From positions 1-63,380 of the forward strand of contig DAOUET010000064.1 in NCBI GenBank assembly GCA_034430155.1: a DNA stretch of 63,380 nt, written 5' to 3'. The translations under genes and the position numbers were made by a program. The stretch comes from DAOUET01 sp034430155. Its GTDB lineage: Bacteria; Chloroflexota; Anaerolineae; Anaerolineales; UBA4823. Positions within the stretch are counted from its first letter, which is position 1. Each line of letters opens with the position of its first letter. Shown piece by piece: positions 16,906 through 24,616 of the stretch. Under the pieces are notes generated by a model, which did not search any database, was not told the DNA's origin, and was given only the letters and a program-made list of their open reading frames with translations.

Positions 16906-17682
16906 TTATTTCCCTTTCCATTCCGCCATTCGTTTCTCAATAAAGGCTTGCATGCCTTCTTTTTGATCTGAACTTGAGAAAAGGAAATAGAATGCCCGGC
17001 GCTCGTCCGCCAGCCCCTCGCTCAAGAACGATTCATAAGCGTGGTTTATCGCTTCTTTGCCCAGCCGGACAGCCAGTGGAGCCCGGGCGGCGATCTGCGA
17101 GGCCAGTTGTAGCGCTTCGTCCAGGTATCGTTCAACCGGTACGACCCGATTGACCAACCCGTATTGCAGGGCTTCTGCAGCCGTGAGGGTGCGATTGTTC
17201 AGGATCACCTCCATGGCGATGGCTTTACCGACAGCTCGGGTCAGTCGCTGTGTGCCTCCGGCCCCTGGAATCACCCCAAGGTTGATCTCTGGCTGGCCGA
17301 ATCGGGCTGTTTCGGAGGCTACGATCATGTCACATGACATGGCCAACTCATTGCCCCCGCCGAGGCACCAGCCGGATACAGCTGCGATCACCGGTTTCTT
17401 AATCTCCCGGATGCGACCGTAGATATTGATATGGTCGCTCTTGAGCATATCAACCGCCGAGGCCTCTGCCATTTCTTTGATATCAGCGCCAGAGGCAAAG
17501 GCGCGTTGGTCTCCGGTAACCACCATCGCACCGATGGCGTCATCGCCGTCAAAGGCGCTTAGAGCTTCCATTAATTCGCTTAGGAGCGTGTAGTTGAGGG
17601 CATTGAAGACTTTCGGGCGGTTGAATCGGATCAGACCTACACGTTCGTGGGTTTCGACCAGGATGGTGGAATAGGTAATCAT
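16906..17682 (-). CDS. Enoyl-CoA hydratase/isomerase family protein (1)
   Basis: 258 residues, crotonase fold. The first oxyanion-hole segment is AFASGADIKEMAEA. The second, AVSGWCLGGGNELAMSCDMIVA, continues into FGQPEINLGVIPGAGGTQRL with the two catalytic Glu positions of true 2-enoyl-CoA hydratases (PEINLGVIPG). It probably hydrates enoyl-CoA in fatty-acid or amino-acid breakdown. GGGAG lies 7 nt before the start. A paralogue at 21157 differs at these positions. Confidence 0.9.
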   Translation of the reverse strand: MITYSTILVETHERVGLIRFNRPKVFNALNYTLLSELMEALSAFDGDDAIGAMVVTGDQRAFASGADIKEMAEASAVDMLKSDHINIYGRIREIKKPVIAAVSGWCLGGGNELAMSCDMIVASETARFGQPEINLGVIPGAGGTQRLTRAVGKAIAMEVILNNRTLTAAEALQYGLVNRVVPVERYLDEALQLASQIAARAPLAVRLGKEAINHAYESFLSEGLADERRAFYFLFSSSDQKEGMQAFIEKRMAEWKGK

Positions 17683-17789
17683 TCAGGACTCCCTCAGATA
17701 TAATTCTTAAAGGTGCAGATTTTATTGGTGTGATTGCGTAGATTATACAATGGTCACGCCTGACCAATTATTCAAGGGGAATGAGGACC

Positions 17790-18545
17790 TCAGCACATCA
17801 CTTTGCCTCCGTCGACATTGATTGCCTGACCGGTCAGGTAAGAGGCTGCTGAGCTACAAAGGAACAATACCAGGGCTACCACCTCTTCGGGTTTGCCCAG
17901 ACGAGCTTGGGGAATATCTTCCAGCCACTTCGCCATCATGATCTCGTTTTGTCGTAGACCTGCGGTCAGTTCGGTTTCGATCACCCCCGGACAAACCGCG
18001 TTGACGCGGATATTGTATTCGGCAAATTCGCGCGCTGCCTCTCTTGTCAGGCCAATTAAACCCATTTTGCTGGCTACGTAGGCAGCCCGGTCTTTTAGCC
18101 CGTGAGCACGCCCGGCGATGGAGCTGATGTTCACCATCACGCCCCCGCCTTGTTCTTTCATGACACGTCCCACAGATTGCATGGTAAAGAAGGGTCCGCT
18201 CAGGTTAACGTCTATTGTCCGGCGCCAATCCCATTCATCCAATTCCAGAATTGTGGCATGGGGCTCTACGCCGGCGTTATTGATCAGGATGTCGATGCGC
18301 TCCCACTCGTCTAAGACCTCTTCGATCATGGCCTGGACAGGCATTTTCTTGGCCACGTCTGCGATGATGCTTTTAACCCGCCCGCCCCTTGCGCGGATGC
18401 GCGCCTGGGTTTCATCTAAATTGATTGGGGTGATGTCGTTGGCAGCCACTAGGCTGCCAACAGCGGCAAAGCCTTCGGCAATGGCCCGGCCAATCCCGCG
18501 CCCTGCACCAGTAACCAGTACGACTTTATCCTCAAATTCGTTCAT
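17790..18545 (-). CDS. Short-chain dehydrogenase/reductase (FabG-like)
   Basis: 251 residues. Classical SDR: TGAGRGIGRAI dinucleotide loop, NNAG in ILINNAGVEPH, catalytic Ser in NISSIAG, and YVASK. The C-terminus (TGQAINVDGGKVMC) is that of 3-oxoacyl-ACP reductase-like enzymes. Likely NAD(P)-dependent oxidoreductase on an acyl or sugar-alcohol substrate; specificity not determinable. AGGC lies just before the ATG. Confidence 0.9.
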   Translation of the reverse strand: MNEFEDKVVLVTGAGRGIGRAIAEGFAAVGSLVAANDITPINLDETQARIRARGGRVKSIIADVAKKMPVQAMIEEVLDEWERIDILINNAGVEPHATILELDEWDWRRTIDVNLSGPFFTMQSVGRVMKEQGGGVMVNISSIAGRAHGLKDRAAYVASKMGLIGLTREAAREFAEYNIRVNAVCPGVIETELTAGLRQNEIMMAKWLEDIPQARLGKPEEVVALVLFLCSSAASYLTGQAINVDGGKVMC

Positions 18546-18603
18546 AATGCCTCGATCGCACCCCAGGGATGCCAGAAATGATGGTCATTGCCCTCTGCAA
18601 AAG

Positions 18604-19338
18604 CTAATTTTGCCTAATTGTGTCATTACAGAGCGGGATTTCCCCTTGGTTTTCTTCACTGTTCAACCTCAAGCCCAAGTAAGGGGAGGGATCCAATGTG
18701 TTACGGATTTCCAGCTCATTGAGGAACCTGCCTGACCCGTCGTCTTTTACAATGGAAAAGTGCAGATGCACGCCAGTAGGATTAAAAGGATCTCCGGAGT
18801 AGTTACCTTGGTATCCCAGTAAAGTCCCGGTTTCCACATACATCTCATTTATTCCTGGGGGAAATTCGGTGGATATAAAAGAGTTGCCCTGGGGATCGGC
18901 CATATGTGTGTAATAAGTCCAAATCTGGCGTCCTGGCTGCAAAGGGTCCTGCGGAATGCGAATGATCAAGGAAGCTTTCCAATCCACAAGACGGGTGAGA
19001 TAACCGGAATAAGCTGCTACCGCCGGAATTTCGTTCAGGCCGGCTCCCCCGAAGATATCGATTCCTTGATGGTGATGTCCGGGACGGAAAGAATCGCCCC
19101 AAAGATAGCCGATGAACCCGTTTGTCGGCATGCTAAAGGGAGCTTGCCCACAGCGTTCACCCGCATGCAATACCCACTCAGAGTGTGTCTGCGGGTTGCG
19201 CAGGTAAGCGAGTACCAGCGCTGAGCGCGCTCCCCTGGAAACAAACCATTGGTATCCTAAGTAGCCGATTACCACCAGGAATATGAAAAGGAAAGAAAGG
19301 AGCAAGCGCCAGGGAGAACGTAAAATATCTGCGATCAT
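18604..19338 (-). CDS. M23 family metallopeptidase (LytM-type)
   Basis: 244 residues with one N-terminal membrane anchor (about residues 11-32), then an extracytoplasmic peptidase domain. Zinc ligands: HHQGIDIF supplies His and Asp, and HLHFSI supplies the second His pair. The family cleaves peptidoglycan cross-bridges or regulates amidases. The domain is short and has an LPXX-rich tail. Last gene of an overlapping three-gene unit with the YbaK and EthD genes; its ATG overlaps the YbaK stop by 4 bp. Confidence 0.87.
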   Translation of the reverse strand: MIADILRSPWRLLLSFLFIFLVVIGYLGYQWFVSRGARSALVLAYLRNPQTHSEWVLHAGERCGQAPFSMPTNGFIGYLWGDSFRPGHHHQGIDIFGGAGLNEIPAVAAYSGYLTRLVDWKASLIIRIPQDPLQPGRQIWTYYTHMADPQGNSFISTEFPPGINEMYVETGTLLGYQGNYSGDPFNPTGVHLHFSIVKDDGSGRFLNELEIRNTLDPSPYLGLRLNSEENQGEIPLCNDTIRQN

Positions 19339-19862
19339 ACCTGATTTGCATTACTGCTTGCTTGATGATCAATTTGTGGTATGAGCAAATCTATCACCTT
19401 GGCCTTAGTGGCGCGCGAAAGATCCTGAGGGGCCAATCTTAACAAAGCGTTCTCTGCACCGCCTCCGGCGAATACCTCCGGATTTTCCAGCACGCGCCAA
19501 TCGAGTAAGGTTGGTAAAGGAGTATGGTGACCGAACGGCGGCATAGCGCCTACCTGGAAGCCAGTCAGCTGTAAAACGGTCTGTGGGTCAGCCAGTTTCA
19601 CCTTTTTGCGTCCCACCCCGTATAGTGTCGCCAGCGTGCGGCGATCTATATGAGCCTGCCCGCAGGCGATGGCCAGTGCCGGTGATCCATCGATGAGGAA
19701 TAAAATGGATTTGACAATACTGTCTGGCTGGCTGCCGACAGCTTTTGCGGCCGTTTCAACTGTAGGGGTAGGAGTATCTAAAAAGATGATTTCGCCGGAA
19801 ATGTTATGATTTCGCATGTAATCGTTTAAGTCAACCGGGCTAAGAGCTTGATCCATCATCAT
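19335..19862 (-). CDS. YbaK/ProX-type aminoacyl-tRNA deacylase
   Basis: 175 residues. The YbaK/EbsC fold hydrolyses misacylated tRNAs such as Cys-tRNA(Pro). Seen: ETAAKAVGSQPDSIVKSILFL with the catalytic Lys, LAIACGQAHIDRRTLA, and GAMPPFGHHTPLPTLLDW. Three Met codons crowd the start (MMMDQ), so the exact start is uncertain by two residues. It overlaps the EthD gene by 23 bp and the M23 gene by 4 bp, so translation is coupled. Confidence 0.88.
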   Translation of the reverse strand: MMMDQALSPVDLNDYMRNHNISGEIIFLDTPTPTVETAAKAVGSQPDSIVKSILFLIDGSPALAIACGQAHIDRRTLATLYGVGRKKVKLADPQTVLQLTGFQVGAMPPFGHHTPLPTLLDWRVLENPEVFAGGGAENALLRLAPQDLSRATKAKVIDLLIPQIDHQASSNANQV

Positions 19863-20208
19863 CTGGTCCTTGGTGGTTGTACTTGCGGATGTTTTCCAAA
19901 TTGTCTTCTTTATGGTCGGCGAGCAGGAGTGTCAGGTGACCGGCGGTCATTTTTTGCAGGAGTTCACCAGCAGCTTTCCCTTGCGGGGATTTCATGGCCT
20001 CTTGTAGGACATCTAGAGAATCGAAATATAATTCGTGCATTAAGGCGCATTTGTATCTTCCATACAAGATGCCATCCACGCGGCTGGTGGTCTCGCGCTG
20101 TAATCCCGGCATTTTTTCCGCTATATGTAAGAACTGGGGCCAAATTTCATCAAAGGCAGAGTCATCGACCAATGGTTCTACTAAGATCACCAATTTGTGC
20201 ATATCCAC
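19840..20208 (-). CDS. EthD family dimeric alpha-beta barrel protein
   Basis: 122 residues. Ferredoxin-like fold seen as the pattern HKLVILVEPLVDD, a helix, then YDGILYGRYKCALMHELYFDSLDVLQEAM, as in EthD and related stress-response barrel proteins. EthD homologues are small cytoplasmic dimers of poorly known function. First gene of the unit, with GGAGTGG before the start. The C-terminal tail (QGPDDDGSSS) overlaps the next start. Confidence 0.75.
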   Translation of the reverse strand: MDMHKLVILVEPLVDDSAFDEIWPQFLHIAEKMPGLQRETTSRVDGILYGRYKCALMHELYFDSLDVLQEAMKSPQGKAAGELLQKMTAGHLTLLLADHKEDNLENIRKYNHQGPDDDGSSS

Positions 20209-20263
20209 TCCTTTTGCTGAAAATTATACCTCTCCAACCAGGATGGTCTGCGTGCAGGAATGG

Positions 20264-20370
20264 AGGATCTTTGGGAATCCCCGTGGTAAAGGTTAGATGT
20301 GGGGGTGTTGGGCGGGCTACGCCCAACACCCCCACATATCTACCCCATCACGGCAAATCCCAGAGAGCCG
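20264..20370 (+). repeat. Dispersed palindromic repeat, family B, complete copy
   Basis: About 107 bp forming one long imperfect inverted repeat. The left arm runs from TTTGGGAATCCCCGTGG to GGGGGTGTTGGGCG. The right arm begins CGCCCAACACCCCC and ends near CAAATCCCAGAG. The first 42 bp are identical to 34373-34414. The core resembles family A (GGGGGTGTTTGGGC). Confidence 0.85.
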
Positions 20371-20536
20371 GAATGGAATATTTTGTCACAAACCGGTCGA
20401 GAAAGTGCCCTTTGAAGCATTTCTTACCCCACATTAGACTTTTGTAAGAAAAAACAAAGAGACTATTTGGGAGGCTATGTAGTCAAATGATTCGTGGTAT
20501 TATTTACGCAGTGGAAGCAAGTCCACCCACTGAGGT
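20371..20536. other. Intergenic, no gene seen
   Basis: Nothing coding is supported between the family B repeat and the next gene. GGTATTATT near 20495 may be a -10 element for the gene at 20537. Confidence 0.4.
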
Positions 20537-20938
20537 ATGATTATGGATACAATGGACGACAAAATTACGATAATTGAAGGGCCACCGCCGACCTTTGAAG
20601 CGGTCAGTGATAGTTGGGTGCTTGGTCTGAACGAAGGTCCTAGCCTGGGCGAAATTGCCATGACCCGGTTGCGCACGTTCAATGGGCCTGCATTAGTGGA
20701 ACGATGTCATAATGCATGGCGAAATAATCAGCAAATCAATCTCGAGTATCGCGAACCTGATGGGCTCCAAAAACAAACCCCCATCGTGGCAGCCCGCTAC
20801 CTGGAGACAGAGGAAGGTCATATTTTGATTTTATGGGTACGTCTGGCAGCTGAAGAGGTTGAACTGGAATTGGGTTACGATGATGACTTTGGGGATGGCG
20901 AGGACGATGATTTGGATTATCCTAACTGGCCGATATAA
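20537..20938 (+). CDS. Conserved-looking hypothetical protein, acidic C-terminus
   Basis: 133 residues, not recognised. The N-terminal half is mixed alpha/beta (EAVSDSWVLGLNEGPSLGEIAMTRLRTF). The C-terminal 25 residues are very acidic (DDDFGDGEDDDLDYPNWPI). No signal peptide or membrane segment. Codon use resembles its neighbours. Three ATGs lie close together, so the start may be 2-5 codons downstream. A strong terminator follows, which supports a real single-gene unit. Confidence 0.7.
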   Translation: MIMDTMDDKITIIEGPPPTFEAVSDSWVLGLNEGPSLGEIAMTRLRTFNGPALVERCHNAWRNNQQINLEYREPDGLQKQTPIVAARYLETEEGHILILWVRLAAEEVELELGYDDDFGDGEDDDLDYPNWPI

Positions 20939-20949
20939 AAGCTGATCTG

Positions 20950-20977
20950 AACCCGGGAGCAATCCCGGGTTTTTTTA
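20950..20977 (+). terminator. Intrinsic terminator
   Basis: AACCCGGGA (20950-20958), loop GCAA, TCCCGGGTT (20963-20971), then T7. Textbook shape directly after the hypothetical gene. Confidence 0.93.
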
Positions 20978-21156
20978 TCAATTCCACTTGATGTTTCCGG
21001 AGTTGAGGGGCTTGGTAGTTAATAATTTTCTCTACCAGCTATCCCAGGCTCCGGAATTTCTATTACCGTAGATGGGGTGGCGCCCAGTTCTTCATTCTTC
21101 TCAACCTATCGGAATGGTGTTAAACTCGCATTATTACCGAACAAAAGGGAGGTTTT

Positions 21157-21933
21157 ATGACCAATTCTGAGTTTGTGTTCACCGGGTTGGCAAATGGGGT
21201 ATTCACGATATGGCTGGATCGCCCAAAAGCCAATGCCTTTAATCGGGAGATGATCGCGGCTACCCAGGCTGCCTTTAAACAAGCAGGGCGTGATCCGCAA
21301 GTGCGTTGTGTCCTTTTAACCGCAAAGGGTGACATCTTCAGCGCCGGGCAAGATGTAGGAGAGGTGCGGCAGGTTGAAGGCGAGTCCTTCCGCTATCACC
21401 TACTCAATACCTATAATCCCCTTATCCTGCAAATTCGCCGCCTTGAAAAGCCGGTGGTGGCCGGTATTAATGGGTCGGTAGCGGGAGCTGCCTTGGGAAT
21501 TGTTATGGCGTGCGATCTGCGCATTGCCTCTGAAGACGCCCGCTTCATTGTCGGCTTTTTGGGAATTGGCCTGGCGATGGATTCAGCAGTCTCATTGCTC
21601 TTGCCCGCCCTGATAGGCCTGGGTCGAGCTGCAGAATTTGCCTTTACCAATGCTCCTATCACTGCACAGCAGGCTCTGGCTTGGGGTTTGGTCAACCGCC
21701 TGGCTCCGGCTGAAGAGTTGCTTTCCCAGGCCGCTGTCTGGGCTGCTGACCTAGCTCGAGGGCCTGTGGGTGCCTTTGGATTAGCCAAACGGGATTTTAA
21801 TAAGGCTGTCCTGGGTAACCTGGAAGAAGTGTTGGACTATGAAGCCCATAATCAGGATATCGCCGGTCGGGGAGAAGAACACAAAGAGGGGGTCAGAGCT
21901 TTCTTGGATAAGCACTCCCCGCATTACACCTGA
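21157..21933 (+). CDS. Enoyl-CoA hydratase/isomerase family protein (2)
   Basis: 258 residues, crotonase superfamily. Oxyanion-hole segments FSAGQDVGEV and GINGSVAGAALGIVMACDLRIA are clear. The second region reads FLGIGLAMDSAVSLLLP, lacking the Glu found in true hydratases. It is closer to PaaG-type isomerases with a single acidic residue (GQD). A function as an isomerase or epoxyacyl-CoA isomerase-like enzyme is possible; the reaction is inferred. AAAGGGAGG gives a strong ribosome site. Confidence 0.85.
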   Translation: MTNSEFVFTGLANGVFTIWLDRPKANAFNREMIAATQAAFKQAGRDPQVRCVLLTAKGDIFSAGQDVGEVRQVEGESFRYHLLNTYNPLILQIRRLEKPVVAGINGSVAGAALGIVMACDLRIASEDARFIVGFLGIGLAMDSAVSLLLPALIGLGRAAEFAFTNAPITAQQALAWGLVNRLAPAEELLSQAAVWAADLARGPVGAFGLAKRDFNKAVLGNLEEVLDYEAHNQDIAGRGEEHKEGVRAFLDKHSPHYT

Positions 21934-21948
21934 GAAATGCTTTTAATA

Positions 21949-21970
21949 ACGGGCCTGCGCCCGTAATAAA
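21949..21970. terminator. Short GC hairpin between convergent genes
   Basis: ACGGGC-ctgc-GCCCGT (21949-21964) with AT-rich flanks (TTTTAATA before, AATAAAA after) lies between the hydratase and rhomboid genes, which converge. It could end either transcript. Confidence 0.55.
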
Positions 21971-22007
21971 ATGAAATGAGCCTAAGGGAGGCTGCTTGAA
22001 AAGGTGT

Positions 22008-22796
22008 TTACGGGCGCAGGTAAAGCGTCGCAGTAGTAAGAACGATGAAAAGGGCGCTTACGACCAAACTGGCCAATACCACTTCTCTGGTTTCGCGTTT
22101 GTCTGCCAAGGTTAAGTTAGGGAAGATACCCTCTACGCTGAGAATGGGACCACCAAACAAGGCGAAGAGCGAACCGCCGATTAAACCGCCTAAGTGCCCC
22201 CAGTTGTCGATTCCAGGAGAAAGGCCTATCAACAGGTTTATGACAGCGACAAATATAATGTTGTTTAATGCCCTGCGGGCAAACTTCCCCAACACCTGCC
22301 GGTTTTGGTAGAGAAACATACCTTCTGCCCCCAAAAGACCGAATATCGCCGTAGATGATCCCAGAGAAGGCGCTGCCGAAAACATGAAGGAGGCCACGTT
22401 ACCGGCAAAACCGCTCAAGATGTAAAGGAGAAAGAAACGCCAGTGCCCAAAATAGCGTTCCATTCCAGGTCCCAGCAGGTAAAGAGCATACATATTGAAG
22501 CCTATGTGAAGAAGCGAACCATGGAGTAACATGGGCGTGAAGAGGCGCCAGATTTGCCCTTGAGCGATCAGAGAGTTTACCTTTAACCCTAATTGTGAGG
22601 GGATGTCAATGCCCAACAAAGCCATACTCCCCTCTTGGGCTATGAACACAATCACTGTAAAAACCAATATACTGTAGGTGACTGTTGGTCTGATCGAGGG
22701 GACCCTTACCGGAACTTGCCTGGGACTTTCAGGAGGTTGCGGCGTAGATCCCCTATCGAATTCCGAATAGAGTGGGGTAGGGGTATCTGGGTTCAC
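22008..22796 (-). CDS. Rhomboid family intramembrane serine protease
   Basis: 262 residues. An N-terminal cytoplasmic Pro-rich region (to about residue 38) is followed by six or seven membrane helices. Catalytic dyad: Ser in GSSTAIFG (GxSxxxFG) and His in NWGHLGGLIGG. The first-loop motif appears as QIWRLFTPMLLHGSLLHIGFNM. Rhomboids cleave transmembrane segments. The start overlaps the gmk stop by 4 bp, so the two genes form an operon. Confidence 0.92.
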   Translation of the reverse strand: MNPDTPTPLYSEFDRGSTPQPPESPRQVPVRVPSIRPTVTYSILVFTVIVFIAQEGSMALLGIDIPSQLGLKVNSLIAQGQIWRLFTPMLLHGSLLHIGFNMYALYLLGPGMERYFGHWRFFLLYILSGFAGNVASFMFSAAPSLGSSTAIFGLLGAEGMFLYQNRQVLGKFARRALNNIIFVAVINLLIGLSPGIDNWGHLGGLIGGSLFALFGGPILSVEGIFPNLTLADKRETREVVLASLVVSALFIVLTTATLYLRP

Positions 22797-23419
22797 AAAC
22801 TTACCTTCCGGTGTTTGACGCGGTGGTGTTCCGCCTGGATAATGGCTAAAATAGTATCTACCGTCTGGTCTAGCTGACGTTCACGGTTGACAACTACGTA
22901 ATCAAATTCATGCATGCGTTTGAGTTCCTGGCGCGCTGTGGCAATGCGTAGATTGACCCCTTCCGGGGTCTCCGTCTTGCGAGATTTTAAACGGTGGACC
23001 ATTTCATCTTCATTTTGAGTGGTCAGAAAAATGAGCAGGGCGTCTGGGGCTAGTTCACGGATGGAAGCCGCTCCCTGAACATCGATCCGCAAAATCACAT
23101 CCTTATCGCTGGTCAATGCTTTGCGAACTTGCTCTTTAGGTATGCCTTTATAGTCGTTGTATACGATGGCGTATTCCAGTAGTTCCCCTTTTTCAATCAT
23201 GTCCGCAAATTCATCAGAAGAAATGAAGAAATAGTCGACACCGTTAACCTCCTCCGGGCGTGACCGGCGGGTGGTGGCGGTAACCACAAAGTGGAAGGGC
23301 AGATTCCGTTGCTTCATGCGCTGGATGACGCTATCTTTACCCACACCGGAAGGCCCGGAAATGACGATCAGCAATGGTTGGGATTGTTGAGGATCGTATG
23401 GATTTTGATTTTCACTCAT
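22793..23419 (-). CDS. gmk: Guanylate kinase
   Basis: 208 residues. Phosphorylates GMP to GDP with ATP. The P-loop ISGPSGVGKDSV lies at residues 18-29, the GMP-binding segment includes TTRRSRPEEVNGVDYFF, and the lid and C-terminal segments are complete. First gene of the gmk-rhomboid unit, divergent from the FmdB-type gene, with an AT-rich intergenic region holding promoters. Confidence 0.95.
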   Translation of the reverse strand: MSENQNPYDPQQSQPLLIVISGPSGVGKDSVIQRMKQRNLPFHFVVTATTRRSRPEEVNGVDYFFISSDEFADMIEKGELLEYAIVYNDYKGIPKEQVRKALTSDKDVILRIDVQGAASIRELAPDALLIFLTTQNEDEMVHRLKSRKTETPEGVNLRIATARQELKRMHEFDYVVVNRERQLDQTVDTILAIIQAEHHRVKHRKVSL

Positions 23420-23438
23420 ATAATGTCGGTAAATTTGT

Positions 23439-23447
23439 TGTTATAAT
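23439..23447 (+). promoter_or_regulatory. Extended -10 promoter of the FmdB-type gene
   Basis: TGT-TATAAT (TATAAT at 23442-23447) upstream of the start at 23486. It leaves a leader of about 30 nt that carries AGAGAGATAGGTG as a ribosome site. Confidence 0.6.
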
Positions 23448-23485
23448 TTAATGCCTCTAAGTTATTCGGAAAGAGAGATAGGTGC

Positions 23486-23884
23486 ATGCCCAATTACGAA
23501 TATCGTTGTTTAAATTGTAAGCGTCGCTTTGAAGTATACATGTCTTACAGTGAATATGGCAAGAAGAACTTGCGTTGTCCTCACTGCCAAAACGACCAGG
23601 TGGAGAGGCGGGTTACCCGGGTTCGTTTCGCTCGTTCTGAAGAAAGCCGCCTGGAGAACCTGGCCGATCCTTCTAACCTGGCTGGCCTGGAAGATGATCC
23701 CAAAGCTTTAGCTCGCATGATGCGCCAGATGAGCGGTGAAATGGGGGAGGAGTTAGGACCCGAATTTGACGAAGTCGTGGACCGGCTTGAGGCTGGTCAA
23801 AGCCCTGAGCAAATTGAAGAAGCCATACCAGATCTGGGTGAAGGCGTCGGAGATATGGGATCAGGGGATTTCGGTGACATTTAA
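23486..23884 (+). CDS. FmdB-type zinc-ribbon regulatory protein
   Basis: 132 residues. The N-terminal zinc ribbon has paired Cys motifs: YRCLNCKRRFEV (CxxC) and RCPHCQND (CxxC). This is the FmdB/CxxC-CxxC-SSSS family, small proteins thought to regulate or bind nucleic acid. The C-terminal half is acidic and probably disordered (MSGEMGEELGPEF, DLGEGVGDMGSGDFGDI). Role unknown. Divergent from gmk. Confidence 0.85.
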   Translation: MPNYEYRCLNCKRRFEVYMSYSEYGKKNLRCPHCQNDQVERRVTRVRFARSEESRLENLADPSNLAGLEDDPKALARMMRQMSGEMGEELGPEFDEVVDRLEAGQSPEQIEEAIPDLGEGVGDMGSGDFGDI

Positions 23885-23935
23885 TCCAGCCGAAAATAGC
23901 CTGGGTTTGTCAAGGGGATGATTTCGGGCTCCCTA

Positions 23936-24556
23936 TTAACTTTTTACTTTCAATCGTTCTAAAACCGTCTGTCGGATACTTACCTGTACTCCCTCTGGGG
24001 GTTGTAGGGCATCTATGATAACCCATCGTTGGGGATCTTCCTGTGCCATCTGTTGATAACCTTGCCGCACGCGTTGGTAAAAGGCCAGATCGTAGGCATC
24101 CAGACGGTTCCAGTCACCACCCCCGGCACGGCGCCGTAAACCTACTTCCACCTCCAAATCGAACAGTAACGTTAAGTCCGGTTTCAGCCCACCCGTAGCG
24201 AAATTTACGATCGTTTTTATCAGCTCCAGTTCTTGCTGTTTGCCATAGCCTTGGTAGGCGATGGTAGAGTCGGCATATCGATCGCAAAGGACCACCCCCC
24301 CTTTGGCTAAATGAGGTTTGATGACTTGCTCGACCAGCTGGGCACGCGAGGCCTGGAACAGCAATATTTCCGTGCGAGGGTGCATGGCTGTGTTGTCCAG
24401 GTCGAGCACGATACTGCGAATCTGGTCGCCAATGGAGGAGCCACCGGGTTCGCGGGCAGTCAGGACGTCGAAGCCTGATTGGTGTAGGAAGCTGGCTAAC
24501 TCTGGGATTTGGGAAGTTTTTCCGGTCCCCTCGGTGCCTTCGAAGGTTATGAACAT
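23936..24556 (-). CDS. tmk: Thymidylate kinase
   Basis: 206 residues. Phosphorylates dTMP to dTDP. The P-loop is FEGTEGTGKTS, the DRYADSTIAYQGYGK segment holds the dTMP-binding Arg, and REPGGSSIGDQIR matches the family. I chose the ATG at 24556 because a longer frame adds 6 residues with no similarity, and the -10 element (TGC-TACAAT) ends 8 nt before this ATG. Apparently leaderless. It follows the R3H ATPase gene on the same strand. Confidence 0.93.
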   Translation of the reverse strand: MFITFEGTEGTGKTSQIPELASFLHQSGFDVLTAREPGGSSIGDQIRSIVLDLDNTAMHPRTEILLFQASRAQLVEQVIKPHLAKGGVVLCDRYADSTIAYQGYGKQQELELIKTIVNFATGGLKPDLTLLFDLEVEVGLRRRAGGGDWNRLDAYDLAFYQRVRQGYQQMAQEDPQRWVIIDALQPPEGVQVSIRQTVLERLKVKS

Positions 24557-24564
24557 GATTTGGT

Positions 24565-24573
24565 ATTGTAGCA
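24565..24573 (-). promoter_or_regulatory. Extended -10 promoter, leaderless tmk
   Basis: On the minus strand, TGC-TACAAT lies with its last base 8 nt before the tmk ATG, leaving a 5' leader of about two bases at most. The same TGC extension is used at 9754. Confidence 0.55.
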
Positions 24574-24616
24574 CGAAAAAAATGAGGGGCGGGTCTACCG
24601 TTTCACATCTTATGCA